Below the pieces are notes generated by a model. It did no database searches. It was not told the DNA's origin and worked only from the letters and a program-made list of their open reading frames with translations. Shown here in pieces: positions 11,179 through 19,345 of a stretch of 64,000 bases of DNA. Within the stretch, counting starts at the first letter, position 1, and each line of letters opens with the position of its first letter. Origin of the DNA: Amycolatopsis lexingtonensis. GTDB taxonomy: Bacteria; Actinomycetota; Actinomycetes; Mycobacteriales; Pseudonocardiaceae. The translations under genes were made by a program, and so were the position numbers. The stretch is taken from positions 2,501-66,500 of the forward strand of contig NZ_JADBEG010000001.1 of the NCBI RefSeq assembly GCF_014873755.1, given 5' to 3'.

Positions 11179-12350
11179 TCCTGCCGCCGCCCGCCGACGT
11201 CGAAGCCCAGCTCGCCGCCTCGCGGCGGGACGGCGACCTCGACCGCTACCTCGGGCTCCTCGCCGGCGAGGAGCTGTTCGTGCCGATCCGGCGGGTGGAC
11301 GCCCGCAGCATCCTCGACGAGCGGGCGGAGACCTTCCCGAACGTCTACTTCGAGACCGGCGGCGACGAGTTCCTCCAGGTCTTCACCCGCGGCGCGCTGC
11401 CCGACTTCGGCCCGGACGTCGTGGCCATGAGCGGCGCGCTGGACTGGGCGGTCGACGGCGTCGGGCGGCACGAGCGGGTCGTGTTCAACCGCGGCACCCG
11501 CGGCGAGTGGCGGCTGGCGGGCGCGACGCTGCAGCCGTGGCTCGACGCGCACCTCGACGACGTCACGCCGCTGGAGGAGCAGGTCGAGCGGCTGATCACG
11601 GCGCCGTACGGGCACCTCGAGGGGCCGATCGCGCACGGGCTCGCCTGCGGCGCGCACCTGGCGGTACTGGAAGCGACGCCGTGGAACGTCCTCGACGCGC
11701 GCTTCCACGACTACGTCGCCGAGGTCCGGAGCCTGCGGGACTGGTGGAGCGTGCCCGATCCGCCGGAGTGGCGCACGACCATGACCCGGCTGATCGGCGA
11801 CGGCTACGCGCTGACGCCCGGCAACCTGGTGCTCATGCTGCGCCTGCGGTTCGCCGCCGAGTACGGGCTGCCGGGCGGCGAGTTCGACCCGCTGACCTGG
11901 GCCGGGCTGGTTGACCGGTGGTGTGCGGAGAACGACGCCGCCGACCAGGCCGACGAGCTGCGCCACACCGTCCGCCGGGTGTCCCGGTACGAGCAGCGGT
12001 TCCGCGCCGACGGCCTGGTCGACGCGGACGGGTTCGTCACGACGGCGCTGTCCTGGGACGTCGGCCGGGCGATCGCGATCGCCCGCGCCGGGCTGGCGGC
12101 CGGCTACTGCGACGCGCTCACCGCCGAGCTGATGGTGCTCGAAGCCGGCTCGCTGGCGCGCCGCTACCACCAGTCATGGGCCGACCTGTCGGCCGGGTAC
12201 GTCATGGGCCGGGTGCTGCACGCGGACGGGGACGACTTCGGCGAGTGGTACCCGGCGGCCGTGCGGGTCCACCACCAGCTCCTTCAGGACCCGGCGAGCC
12301 CCTGGCTGAACCTCGACTTCGGGTCGCTGTCGGAGGAGTCCGAGGCCTGA
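11175..12350 (+). CDS. SseB-like / DUF1266 protein
   Basis: A 391-residue cytoplasmic protein of unknown function. The first 110 residues resemble the SseB-like fold (EELFVPIRR, then ALPDFGPDVVAMSGALDWA). The C-terminal half carries the DUF1266 pattern: LSWDVGRAIAIARAGLAAGY, then RRYHQSWADLSAGYVMGR. DUF1266 proteins turn up around secretion and toxin-immunity loci, but nothing here proves that role. GTG 11175 overlaps the oxidoreductase stop (GTGA), so the two are one transcription unit. Confidence 0.7.
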   Translation: MILPPPADVEAQLAASRRDGDLDRYLGLLAGEELFVPIRRVDARSILDERAETFPNVYFETGGDEFLQVFTRGALPDFGPDVVAMSGALDWAVDGVGRHERVVFNRGTRGEWRLAGATLQPWLDAHLDDVTPLEEQVERLITAPYGHLEGPIAHGLACGAHLAVLEATPWNVLDARFHDYVAEVRSLRDWWSVPDPPEWRTTMTRLIGDGYALTPGNLVLMLRLRFAAEYGLPGGEFDPLTWAGLVDRWCAENDAADQADELRHTVRRVSRYEQRFRADGLVDADGFVTTALSWDVGRAIAIARAGLAAGYCDALTAELMVLEAGSLARRYHQSWADLSAGYVMGRVLHADGDDFGEWYPAAVRVHHQLLQDPASPWLNLDFGSLSEESEA

Positions 12351-12448
12351 CCCGCGCGGGGGATGGCGACGGGGCTCACCACAACGAGTCACAGCGGCTA
12401 CGGCGTGGCGTACCTCGTCCCACGAGCAAATTTGTCACCATCGGCCAC

Positions 12449-13633
12449 ATGAAGCTCACCGGCTTGCTCACGCGGAACCAAGAACCCCTCCCGGGGATCA
12501 CCGGGGTCGCCCGGGTCGACCGCCGCACCCGGGAGCTCCTGCGCCGGATCAGTCCCGGCGACATCGTCGTGCTCGACCAGCTGGACCTCGACCGCGCGAC
12601 GGCCGACGCCCTGGTCGAGGCCGAGGTCGCCGGCGTGGTCAACGCGTCGCCCTCGATTTCCGGCCGGTTCCCGAACATGGGCCCGGAAATCCTCGTCGCC
12701 GCCGGCATCCCGCTCGTCGACTCGGTCGGCGGCGAGCTGCTGCGCTCGATCAAGGACGGCACGAAGCTGCGCTTGCTCGACGGCGTCGTGTACATCGGCG
12801 AGCGGCAGGTCGCCTCCGGCATCGAGCAGACCACCGAGAGCGTCGCCGACCAGATGATCGAGGCCAAGGCCGGGATGTCGACGCAGCTCGAAGCGTTCTC
12901 GGCCAACACCATCGAGTTCCTGCGCCGCGAGCGCACGCTGATCCTCGACGGCGTCGGCGTGCCGGAGCTGAAGGCGCAGATCCGCGACCGGCACGTGCTG
13001 GTCGTCGCGGGCGGCAACGGGCACGCCGAAGACCTCAAGAAGCTCAAGAAGTACGTCGCCGAGCACCGCCCGGTGCTGGTCGGGGTCGACGCCGGCGCGG
13101 ACACCCTGCGCGTGCAGGGCTATCAGCCGGACATCATCGTCGGCGACCCCACCGGCATCGGCACGGCCACGCTGCGCGGCGGCGCCGAGGTCGTGGTGCC
13201 CGCCCAGCCCGACGGGCACGCCCCCGGCGTCGAGCGGATCCAGGACCTCGGCATCGGCGCGGTGACGTTCCCCGCGTCCGGCAACGCCGAAGACCTCGCG
13301 CTGCTGCTGGCCGACGCGCACGGCGCGAGCCTGGTCGTCACCGTCGGGTTCCAGGCGACCCTGCGCGAATTCCTCGACCACGGCCGGTCCGGTTCGAACC
13401 CGTCGACGTTCCTGACCCGGCTGAAGCTCGGCACGAAGCTCGTCGACGGGAAAGCGGTGGCGACGCTGCACCGCAGCCGGGTCTCGATCGGCGCGGTCGT
13501 CCTGCTCGTGCTCGCCGCGGTCGTGGTGGTCGCCGCGGCTCTGCTGGTGTCCGACGTCGGTTCGGTCTACCTGGACTGGCTCCGCGACACCTGGAATTCG
13601 CTCTTCGCCTGGGTCAAGGGATTGTTCACGTGA
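12449..13633 (+). CDS. steA: SteA-like cell-separation protein
   Basis: A 394-residue protein homologous to actinobacterial SteA (Rv1697 position). With SteB it links the divisome to peptidoglycan hydrolase activation in Corynebacterium. The cytoplasmic part has a thiamin-pyrophosphokinase-like fold: VVAGGNGHAEDL, LVGVDAGADTL and DIIVGDPTG. One membrane helix follows near residues 348-370 (ALLVSDVGS end), with a short C-terminal tail. ATG 12449 gives MKLTGLLTRN. Longer frames upstream only overlap the DUF1266 gene. The stop overlaps steB by 4 bases. Confidence 0.9.
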   Translation: MKLTGLLTRNQEPLPGITGVARVDRRTRELLRRISPGDIVVLDQLDLDRATADALVEAEVAGVVNASPSISGRFPNMGPEILVAAGIPLVDSVGGELLRSIKDGTKLRLLDGVVYIGERQVASGIEQTTESVADQMIEAKAGMSTQLEAFSANTIEFLRRERTLILDGVGVPELKAQIRDRHVLVVAGGNGHAEDLKKLKKYVAEHRPVLVGVDAGADTLRVQGYQPDIIVGDPTGIGTATLRGGAEVVVPAQPDGHAPGVERIQDLGIGAVTFPASGNAEDLALLLADAHGASLVVTVGFQATLREFLDHGRSGSNPSTFLTRLKLGTKLVDGKAVATLHRSRVSIGAVVLLVLAAVVVVAAALLVSDVGSVYLDWLRDTWNSLFAWVKGLFT

Positions 13634-14580
13634 TTTCGCTGCGCTACCACGTCGTTTCCATCGCCGCCTGCTTCCTCGCGCTGGCCGTCGGCGTCGTGCT
13701 CGGCTCGACCGCGCTGAACGGCACGCTGCTGTCGGGGCTCGCGGGGGAGAAGAAGGACCTCGGCAGCCAGGTCTCCGACCTCGAGGCGCAGCGCAACGCG
13801 CTCAACGCCCGGCTCGCCGACGCCGACGCGTTCGCCGGCTCGATGGGCCCGAAGGTCGTCGCCGGCGCGCTCGACAAGCGCTCGGTGGTGCTGGTGACCA
13901 CCGAGGACGCGCGCCCGGCCGACCGGGACGCGCTCAAGCAGCTGATCGGCCAGTCCGGCGCGTCGGTGACCGGCGAGGTCCAGCTGACGGCGGCGTTCGC
14001 CGACCCCGACAAGGCCGACCAGCTCCGCGACGTCGTCACGCGGCTGCAGCCGGCCGGGTCGAAGTTCCCGACCGCGGGCGACTCCGGCACGCTCGCCGGC
14101 GCGCTGCTCGGCTCGGTGCTGCTGCTGGACAAGACCACCGCGAAGCCGCAGTCCTCGGGTGAGGAGCTCGCGGCCGCGATCGGCGGCCTCACCGACGGCG
14201 GCTTCGTCAAGGCAGGCGGGGACGTGAAGCCGGCACAGCTGGCGATCGTGCTGACCGGCGCCCAGTCGACCGGCGACGGCGCGGGCGACCGCGCGGCGAC
14301 GGTCGCCCGCTTCGCCACGCAGCTCGACCGCTCCGGCGCCGGCACGGTGCTCGCCGGCGACGCCGGTTCGGCCGACGGCACCGGCGCGCTCGGCGTCGTC
14401 CGCGCGGACACCTCGGCGACGTCGATCCTGTCCACTGTGGACAACGTCGATTCCTCGGCCGGGCGGGTGAGCACCGTGCTGGCGCTGAAGGAACAGCTCG
14501 ACGGCGGGGCCGGCCGCTACGGCATCGCGGGCAACGCGACCGCCCCGGCCCCCGGCGTCGGCACCCCCAACGGCAACTGA
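13630..14580 (+). CDS. steB: SteB/MctB-type envelope protein
   Basis: A 316-residue protein at the position of Rv1698 (MctB, linked to copper homeostasis in M. tuberculosis), homologous to corynebacterial SteB. It has an N-terminal membrane helix (IAACFLALAVGVVLGSTAL), then a coiled coil (GEKKDLGSQVSDLEAQRNAL) and an extracytoplasmic domain. GTGA overlap with steA indicates coupled expression. Cell separation with SteA is the better-supported role; copper transport is an alternative family label. Confidence 0.88.
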   Translation: MISLRYHVVSIAACFLALAVGVVLGSTALNGTLLSGLAGEKKDLGSQVSDLEAQRNALNARLADADAFAGSMGPKVVAGALDKRSVVLVTTEDARPADRDALKQLIGQSGASVTGEVQLTAAFADPDKADQLRDVVTRLQPAGSKFPTAGDSGTLAGALLGSVLLLDKTTAKPQSSGEELAAAIGGLTDGGFVKAGGDVKPAQLAIVLTGAQSTGDGAGDRAATVARFATQLDRSGAGTVLAGDAGSADGTGALGVVRADTSATSILSTVDNVDSSAGRVSTVLALKEQLDGGAGRYGIAGNATAPAPGVGTPNGN

Positions 14581-14584
14581 GCGG

Positions 14585-14845
14585 TCAGCTGACGAGCTCG
14601 TAGTCGTGCGAGGCGTTCTCGGCGGCGAGGCTGCCCAGATCCCCCTCGCCGCCCGGGTTGTAGGTGAAGTTCGACCCGCCGTAGTAGCTGTTGTAGTACA
14701 GGCAGAACTCGCCCTTTTCGCAGATGCCGTTGCGGGCCGTGGCCGCGTTCGCCGCGGGCGCGGCGGTGGCGAGCAGGGCGACGGCACCCGCGGCGGCGAG
14801 CGATGCCCGGACCAGGCGCTTTCCGGTGGTTCCCAAGGTGATCAC
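14585..14845 (-). CDS. small secreted peptidase-inhibitor I36-like protein
   Basis: An 86-residue exported protein with a Sec signal peptide ending in AAPAANAA (about residue 35). The mature domain of about 50 residues carries CEKGEFCLYYNSYYGGS, with two cysteines. This matches the beta-gamma-crystallin-like SMPI/I36 inhibitor family common in actinomycetes. Start GTG 14845. It is convergent with steB and lies directly downstream of the alginate-lyase-like gene, with a 13-base gap. The target protease is unknown. Confidence 0.75.
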   Translation of the reverse strand: MITLGTTGKRLVRASLAAAGAVALLATAAPAANAATARNGICEKGEFCLYYNSYYGGSNFTYNPGGEGDLGSLAAENASHDYELVS

Positions 14846-14858
14846 CCGAACGGCCGAA

Positions 14859-16124
14859 TCACTTCAGCGGCGGGTCCAGAGGGAAGCAGGAAACGCGCAC
14901 CGGCCACGTGTCCCCGCCCGCGGGCAAGGGCATCTGCTTGAGCGCCGCCGCCGCGTCGGTGTCGTGTGCTTCCTCGGCCGCGGCGTGGAAGATGTCCGCC
15001 GCAATCGACTGGTCGAACACGCCGATCTGCTGGTGCGGCCAGGCTTCCGCGCCGTGCAGCGCGCCCGGGATCAGCTGGTCGACGACCTTCCGCAGCGTGA
15101 CGCCGTTCGGGGCCTGGTACTTCCAGACGTCGACGCCGAGGTTCTTCCCGACCTCCGCCAGCCGGCCCCACGCGGTGAGGTTGAAGTTGACGTAGTGCCA
15201 CGACATCGTGCGCGAGAGTTCGAGCGGCTGGCTGCCGTCGGCGGCGAACTGCACCGGGAACCGCTTCTGCTCCGCGTCGAGGACGATCTTCCGCGCCGCT
15301 TCGCGATGACCCAGGTACGCCGAGATCGTCGCGTTCTGCATGTCGAGGAACGTGCCGTGGTTGTTGGTGGCGGCCAGTTCCAGCTTCGCCTGCGGGCTGG
15401 TCTGCATCCAGGTGAGGTACTGGCCCAGCCACGCCTTGATGCCTGAGCGGTCCTTGCCCGTCCAGCCCGGCGCGCCGCCGTCGAGCAGCGCGAACGCGTC
15501 CATCAGCTGGCTGAACGACTGGGTCGAGTCGATGATCCCGGTGCCGCTGACGGTGGTGCGGCACGGCACGATCTGCGAGTACGTCATGTTCGGGTTCATC
15601 CGCGTCGCCGGGTCGAGGAACCACGTCCGGATGTCCAGCGCCGCGCGCTTCGCGTACTTCGCGTCGCCGGTGTAGTACCAGGCCAGCGAGAGGTAGTACA
15701 TCGCGTCCCAGGCCCACATCCGGTACGTGTGGTCGGTGATCGCGTCCGCCTCCGGGTTGCGCTGGCCGTCCTTGTTGACGTACGGGCAGCCCTGCGGGTT
15801 CTCCGGCGTCTTCGGCTGGCTCGCCCACCAGTACGGCGCCTGGCTCAGGTAGTCGTGCTTGTCGCCGCTCGGGGGCGCGGACGGCTTGTCCAGGACCGAC
15901 CACGGGCCGGCCGTCAGCGCGGTGTCCGCCTTGGCCAGCACGGCTTTCAGCGCGTCCCGCTGGGCCGTGGTCGCATGGCCGCTGCGGATCGCGTGCCGGA
16001 TGTTCGCGAGCTTGGCGCCGTCGGTGACGACCGTGTGCGGTGCCGCCGCCGCCACCGCCGTCCCGCTCACCGGGACCAGGAGCATGCTCGCCGACACCAC
16101 CAGCGCGCCCAGGACTTTTCGCAC
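14859..16124 (-). CDS. secreted alginate-lyase-family protein
   Basis: A 421-residue secreted enzyme with a signal peptide (MRKVLGALVVSASMLLVPVS, cleavage near AVAAAA). The body is an (alpha/alpha) toroid of the PL5/alginate_lyase family: APYWWASQP, DHTYRMWAWDAMYYLSLAWY, LAATNNHGTFLDMQ (Asn-His of the active site) and ELSRTMSWHYVNFNL (catalytic Arg and Tyr). It probably cleaves a uronate polysaccharide by beta-elimination; alginate itself is not certain. Start GTG 16124. The I36-type gene follows in the same direction. Confidence 0.82.
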   Translation of the reverse strand: MRKVLGALVVSASMLLVPVSGTAVAAAAPHTVVTDGAKLANIRHAIRSGHATTAQRDALKAVLAKADTALTAGPWSVLDKPSAPPSGDKHDYLSQAPYWWASQPKTPENPQGCPYVNKDGQRNPEADAITDHTYRMWAWDAMYYLSLAWYYTGDAKYAKRAALDIRTWFLDPATRMNPNMTYSQIVPCRTTVSGTGIIDSTQSFSQLMDAFALLDGGAPGWTGKDRSGIKAWLGQYLTWMQTSPQAKLELAATNNHGTFLDMQNATISAYLGHREAARKIVLDAEQKRFPVQFAADGSQPLELSRTMSWHYVNFNLTAWGRLAEVGKNLGVDVWKYQAPNGVTLRKVVDQLIPGALHGAEAWPHQQIGVFDQSIAADIFHAAAEEAHDTDAAAALKQMPLPAGGDTWPVRVSCFPLDPPLK

Positions 16125-16215
16125 GTCGACCGCCCTTCGGGGACGTCAAAATCCCCACGTCGTCACCGGGCGGCGGTACGGCTGCAGGGATTCTGACCGG
16201 GCGGAGCGGCGGGTG

Positions 16216-16923
16216 TCAATCGGGCCAGGTGCGGCGCTTGTCCAGCGGCCGCGCGTACGAACCCGCGCGGCTCGTCTTGAGTCCCAAAGCCACGAGCGAC
16301 TCCGCGAGCCGGACCGCCGCCGCGACGCCGTCGATGACCGGGATGTCCAGCATCGTCGCGATCTTCCGGTCCAGCCCGGTCATCCCGGCGCAGCCGAGCA
16401 CGAGCACCTCCGCGCCGGCGTCCCGCGCGCGGCGGCCCGCGGTCAGCAACGCCGATTCCGTGCGGCGCTCGTCCGTCAGCTCCAGCACGCCGAGCCCGGC
16501 ACCGGTGACCGTGACGCAGTTCTGCGCGACGCCGGCCGCGTGCAGGCTGTCCTCGATCAGCCCGCACGTCCGGTCCAAAGTGGTCACCACACCGTAGCGG
16601 CGGCCGAGCAGGCAGGCCAGGTGCGCGGCGGCTTCGGTGATGTCGACGACCGGGACGTCGAGCAGCTCGCGCGCGCCCTCGCGGCCGTGCTCGCCGAACC
16701 CGGCGAGCACGACGGCGTCGAACGGTTCTTCCAAGCCCCGCAACAGGTCCAGCACGGCCGCGGCGGACAGGAAGCTGTCGAGCCACCCCTCGGCCGACTC
16801 CGGGCCCCAGCGCGGCGTCCTGGCGAGGATCTCGGTGCCGGGACTCGCGGCCGCGCGGGCCCCGGCACCGATCTCCTTCGTCATCGCCTCGGTGGTGTTG
16901 CAGTTGGTGACGACGATCCTCAT
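16216..16923 (-). CDS. Asp/Glu/hydantoin racemase family protein
   Basis: A 235-residue cofactor-independent racemase. The two catalytic cysteines are placed in MRIVVTNCNTTEAM (N-terminal region) and EVLVLGCAGMTGLD (C-terminal region). Such enzymes interconvert D- and L-5-substituted hydantoins or allantoin. ATG 16923 overlaps the permease stop (ATGA), so uptake and racemisation are coupled. No hydantoinase or carbamoylase lies in the window. Confidence 0.85.
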   Translation of the reverse strand: MRIVVTNCNTTEAMTKEIGAGARAAASPGTEILARTPRWGPESAEGWLDSFLSAAAVLDLLRGLEEPFDAVVLAGFGEHGREGARELLDVPVVDITEAAAHLACLLGRRYGVVTTLDRTCGLIEDSLHAAGVAQNCVTVTGAGLGVLELTDERRTESALLTAGRRARDAGAEVLVLGCAGMTGLDRKIATMLDIPVIDGVAAAVRLAESLVALGLKTSRAGSYARPLDKRRTWPD

Positions 16924-18341
16924 CGGTGCTTCCTCGAAACCGCGAAGTACAGCAGTGCCGACGATCCCGTGCCGATGAACCACGAGTAGGGCGCGGCCGG
17001 GGCGAAGAACGGCACCAGCGCGATCACCGCGGCCAGTGCGGCGGTCGGGAAGAACGTGACCAGGGCGCGCGGGTTCACCCGCGGGTAGATCCCGCCGTCG
17101 ACGAAGAGCTGTGCGACGTCGACCTTGCCCCGCCGGATCAGGTAGTAGTCGACGATCATGATCCCGAACAGCGGGCCGAGGAACGCGCCGAGCCCGCCGA
17201 GGAAGTAGTTGACCACCGCCGGCGACGAGTAGAGTTTCCACGGCAGCACGCAGAGCGCGGCCACCGCGCTGATCAGCCCGCCGACGGTGAACGAGATCCG
17301 CTTCGGCCAGATGTTGGCCAGGTCGTAGGCGGGGGAGACGAAGTTCGCGACGATGTTGACGCCCATGGTGGCGACGGCGAACGTCAGCGCGCCGACGATC
17401 AGCACCGGCGTGTTGTGCACTTTGGACAGCAGCTCGGCCGGGTCGGTGATGGCCTCGCCGAACACCTGCATGCTGCCCGCGGTGACGATCACCGACAGCA
17501 GCGCGAACGCCGTCGAGTTGATCGGCAGGCCCCAGAAGTTGCCGCGCTTCACCGTCTTCTGGTCCGGGGCGTTGCGGGAGAAGTCGCAGAAGTTCAGCAT
17601 CAGCGTGCCGTAGGTGGCCAGGATCAGCCCGGCCGCGCCGAACCATTGCCGGATCTGCTCGCCCGTCGAGAGCTGTTTCGGGCTGCTGGTCAGGGAAATG
17701 TGCCAGTTTCCGGCGGCGAGGATCCAGACGGCGAGCGCGATCATCACGACCCAGATGGCCGGCCCGCACCAGTCCTGGAACTTGCGCACCGACTCCATGC
17801 CGCGGGTCAGGATCAGCGCCTGGACCGCCCACAGCGCGACGAAGCAGATCCAGCCGAGCGCGTGCAGGCCGAGGAAACCGTGCTCGGTCAGCGGTTTCAG
17901 GCCCGGGTCGATGGCGAGCACGAGCAGCGTGATGGCCACGCTCGCGAGGTAGGTCTGGATGCCGTACCAGAAGATCGCGATGATCGCGCGGATCAGCGCG
18001 GGCAGGTTGGCGCCGAACGTGCCGAAGCTGATCCGCGCCACCACCGGGAACGGCACGCCGGTGCGCTGGCCGATCCGGCCCATCAGGTTCATGCCGAAGT
18101 AGATGATCACGAAGCCGAACAGCAGGGCGGTGAACACCTGCCACGCCGACAGGCCGAGCACGAACAGCCCGGCGGCGAAGGTGTAGTTGCCGAGGTTGTG
18201 CACGTCGGACATCCACAGTGCGAAGATGTCGTAGACCTTCCACCGGCGTTCCTTCGCCGGCGCGAGGTCTTCGTTCCAGAGCCGGGGATCCGGCGGCGGG
18301 CTGGTCTCTTGCTGGGATTCGGTGAGCGGGGCGGCGGTCAA
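16920..18341 (-). CDS. NCS1-family hydantoin/allantoin/nucleobase permease
   Basis: A 473-residue membrane transporter with about 12 helices. NCS1 landmarks are RLWNEDLAPAKERRWKVYDI at the N terminus, FALWMSDVHNLGNYTFAAG in helix 1, and VARISFGTFGANLPAL. The family carries purines, pyrimidines, allantoin or hydantoins by Na+ or H+ symport. Pairing with a hydantoin racemase favours a hydantoin- or allantoin-type substrate (inferred). It is transcribed away from the GntR gene at 18481, with a palindromic operator between them. Confidence 0.9.
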   Translation of the reverse strand: MTAAPLTESQQETSPPPDPRLWNEDLAPAKERRWKVYDIFALWMSDVHNLGNYTFAAGLFVLGLSAWQVFTALLFGFVIIYFGMNLMGRIGQRTGVPFPVVARISFGTFGANLPALIRAIIAIFWYGIQTYLASVAITLLVLAIDPGLKPLTEHGFLGLHALGWICFVALWAVQALILTRGMESVRKFQDWCGPAIWVVMIALAVWILAAGNWHISLTSSPKQLSTGEQIRQWFGAAGLILATYGTLMLNFCDFSRNAPDQKTVKRGNFWGLPINSTAFALLSVIVTAGSMQVFGEAITDPAELLSKVHNTPVLIVGALTFAVATMGVNIVANFVSPAYDLANIWPKRISFTVGGLISAVAALCVLPWKLYSSPAVVNYFLGGLGAFLGPLFGIMIVDYYLIRRGKVDVAQLFVDGGIYPRVNPRALVTFFPTAALAAVIALVPFFAPAAPYSWFIGTGSSALLYFAVSRKHR

Positions 18342-18374
18342 AGCGGGCCTCCGATCGACGTGCAGCGACGGCGA

Positions 18375-18403
18375 TTTGGGATACCAAAATTTGGCATCCC
18401 AAA
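18375..18403. promoter_or_regulatory. GntR operator between permease and regulator
   Basis: A 29-base imperfect palindrome made of two half units, TTTGGGATACCAAA and TTTGGCATCCCAAA, each itself close to palindromic. It lies 34 bases upstream of the permease start and about 78 upstream of the gntR start. GGNATNCC is typical of FCD-type GntR operators, so control of both divergent promoters is likely. Confidence 0.75.
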
Positions 18404-18480
18404 TATCACCCCGATGTCCGCCGCCGTCAACCCTCCGGCCCGTAAACTCTTGTTACGGGCGTGTTGAGGAGAGGGGACCG

Positions 18481-19161
18481 GTGACGACGGCGAGTGAGCG
18501 GCAACCTCTCGCGGCCACCCGCCAGCGGGTGCGCGACGAGCTGCGCGAACGGATCCTGACCGGCCGGCTCCGCCCGGGTGACCGGCTGGTCGAGCGCGAG
18601 CTGGCCGAGGACTTCGGCGTGTCCCGCGTCCCGGTCCGCGAGGCCATCCGCGCGCTCGAAGCCGAGGGGTTCCTCGTCGAGCAGTCGGCGCGCCGGATCG
18701 TCGTCCGGCAGCTGGCGCGAGTCGACGTCGAGGAGCTGTTCGACGTCCGGGAAGCCCTCGAAGGGCTCGCGGCGGGGCGTGCCGCCGAACGGGCGGGCGC
18801 GGCGGAGCTGAAGCGGCTCGAGCGGGTGCTCGCCGACGCCGCCCGCGCGACCGCCCGCGGCGACGCGGCCCGGATCACCGTGCTCAACTCGCGCTTCCAC
18901 GACGAGATCGTCGCCATCGCCGGCAACACGCTGCTCACCACGATGCTGCAGCCCCTGCAGGGCAGGCTCCGCTGGCTCACGAGCCAGAACGAGCACTGGG
19001 CCGAACTGCTCGACGAGCACCGCCGGCTTTACGATGCCATCGCGTCCGGCGACGCGGACCGGGCGCACGCCGAAGCCGTCGAGCACGTGCGCGTGAACCG
19101 CGAGGTGACGCTGAAGTCCCTCTTCGGCGCGGCCGAAGCGGGGGAGCGCCCGGCGGGCTGA
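18481..19161 (+). CDS. GntR/FCD-family transcriptional regulator
   Basis: A 226-residue regulator. The N-terminal winged helix reads RLRPGDRLVERELAEDFGVS and RVPVREAIRALEAEGFL. The C-terminal FCD ligand domain carries the metal-binding acidic and histidine residues (FDVREALEGLA, NSRFHDEIVAIAGN, LDEHRRLYDAI). GTG 18481 is chosen for the GAGGAGAGGGG just upstream and for where the domain begins; the longer frame runs through the operator. It probably represses the divergent permease-racemase operon in response to a hydantoin or allantoin-like ligand. Confidence 0.9.
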   Translation: MTTASERQPLAATRQRVRDELRERILTGRLRPGDRLVERELAEDFGVSRVPVREAIRALEAEGFLVEQSARRIVVRQLARVDVEELFDVREALEGLAAGRAAERAGAAELKRLERVLADAARATARGDAARITVLNSRFHDEIVAIAGNTLLTTMLQPLQGRLRWLTSQNEHWAELLDEHRRLYDAIASGDADRAHAEAVEHVRVNREVTLKSLFGAAEAGERPAG

Positions 19162-19345
19162 CCGCTACTGGGAGTAGAGCGGAGGCGAAGTCCGGTTTGG
19201 CGGGGATTGCCGCCGCGCGCCCGGATTTTCCACCATTGGGAGCAACCGAGACACGACTTTGGTCTGTGTCACACGGCTGAACGGCTGCTTATTGTCTTCG
19301 CTCACCGGTCCCGCTGACCGGGTCCCCACCTCCCGGAGGTTCACT

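Noticed and set aside
13630..14580. Naming this gene a copper transporter
   Set aside because: The label comes from mycobacterial MctB; overlap with steA and the coiled-coil envelope layout favour the SteB cell-separation role.
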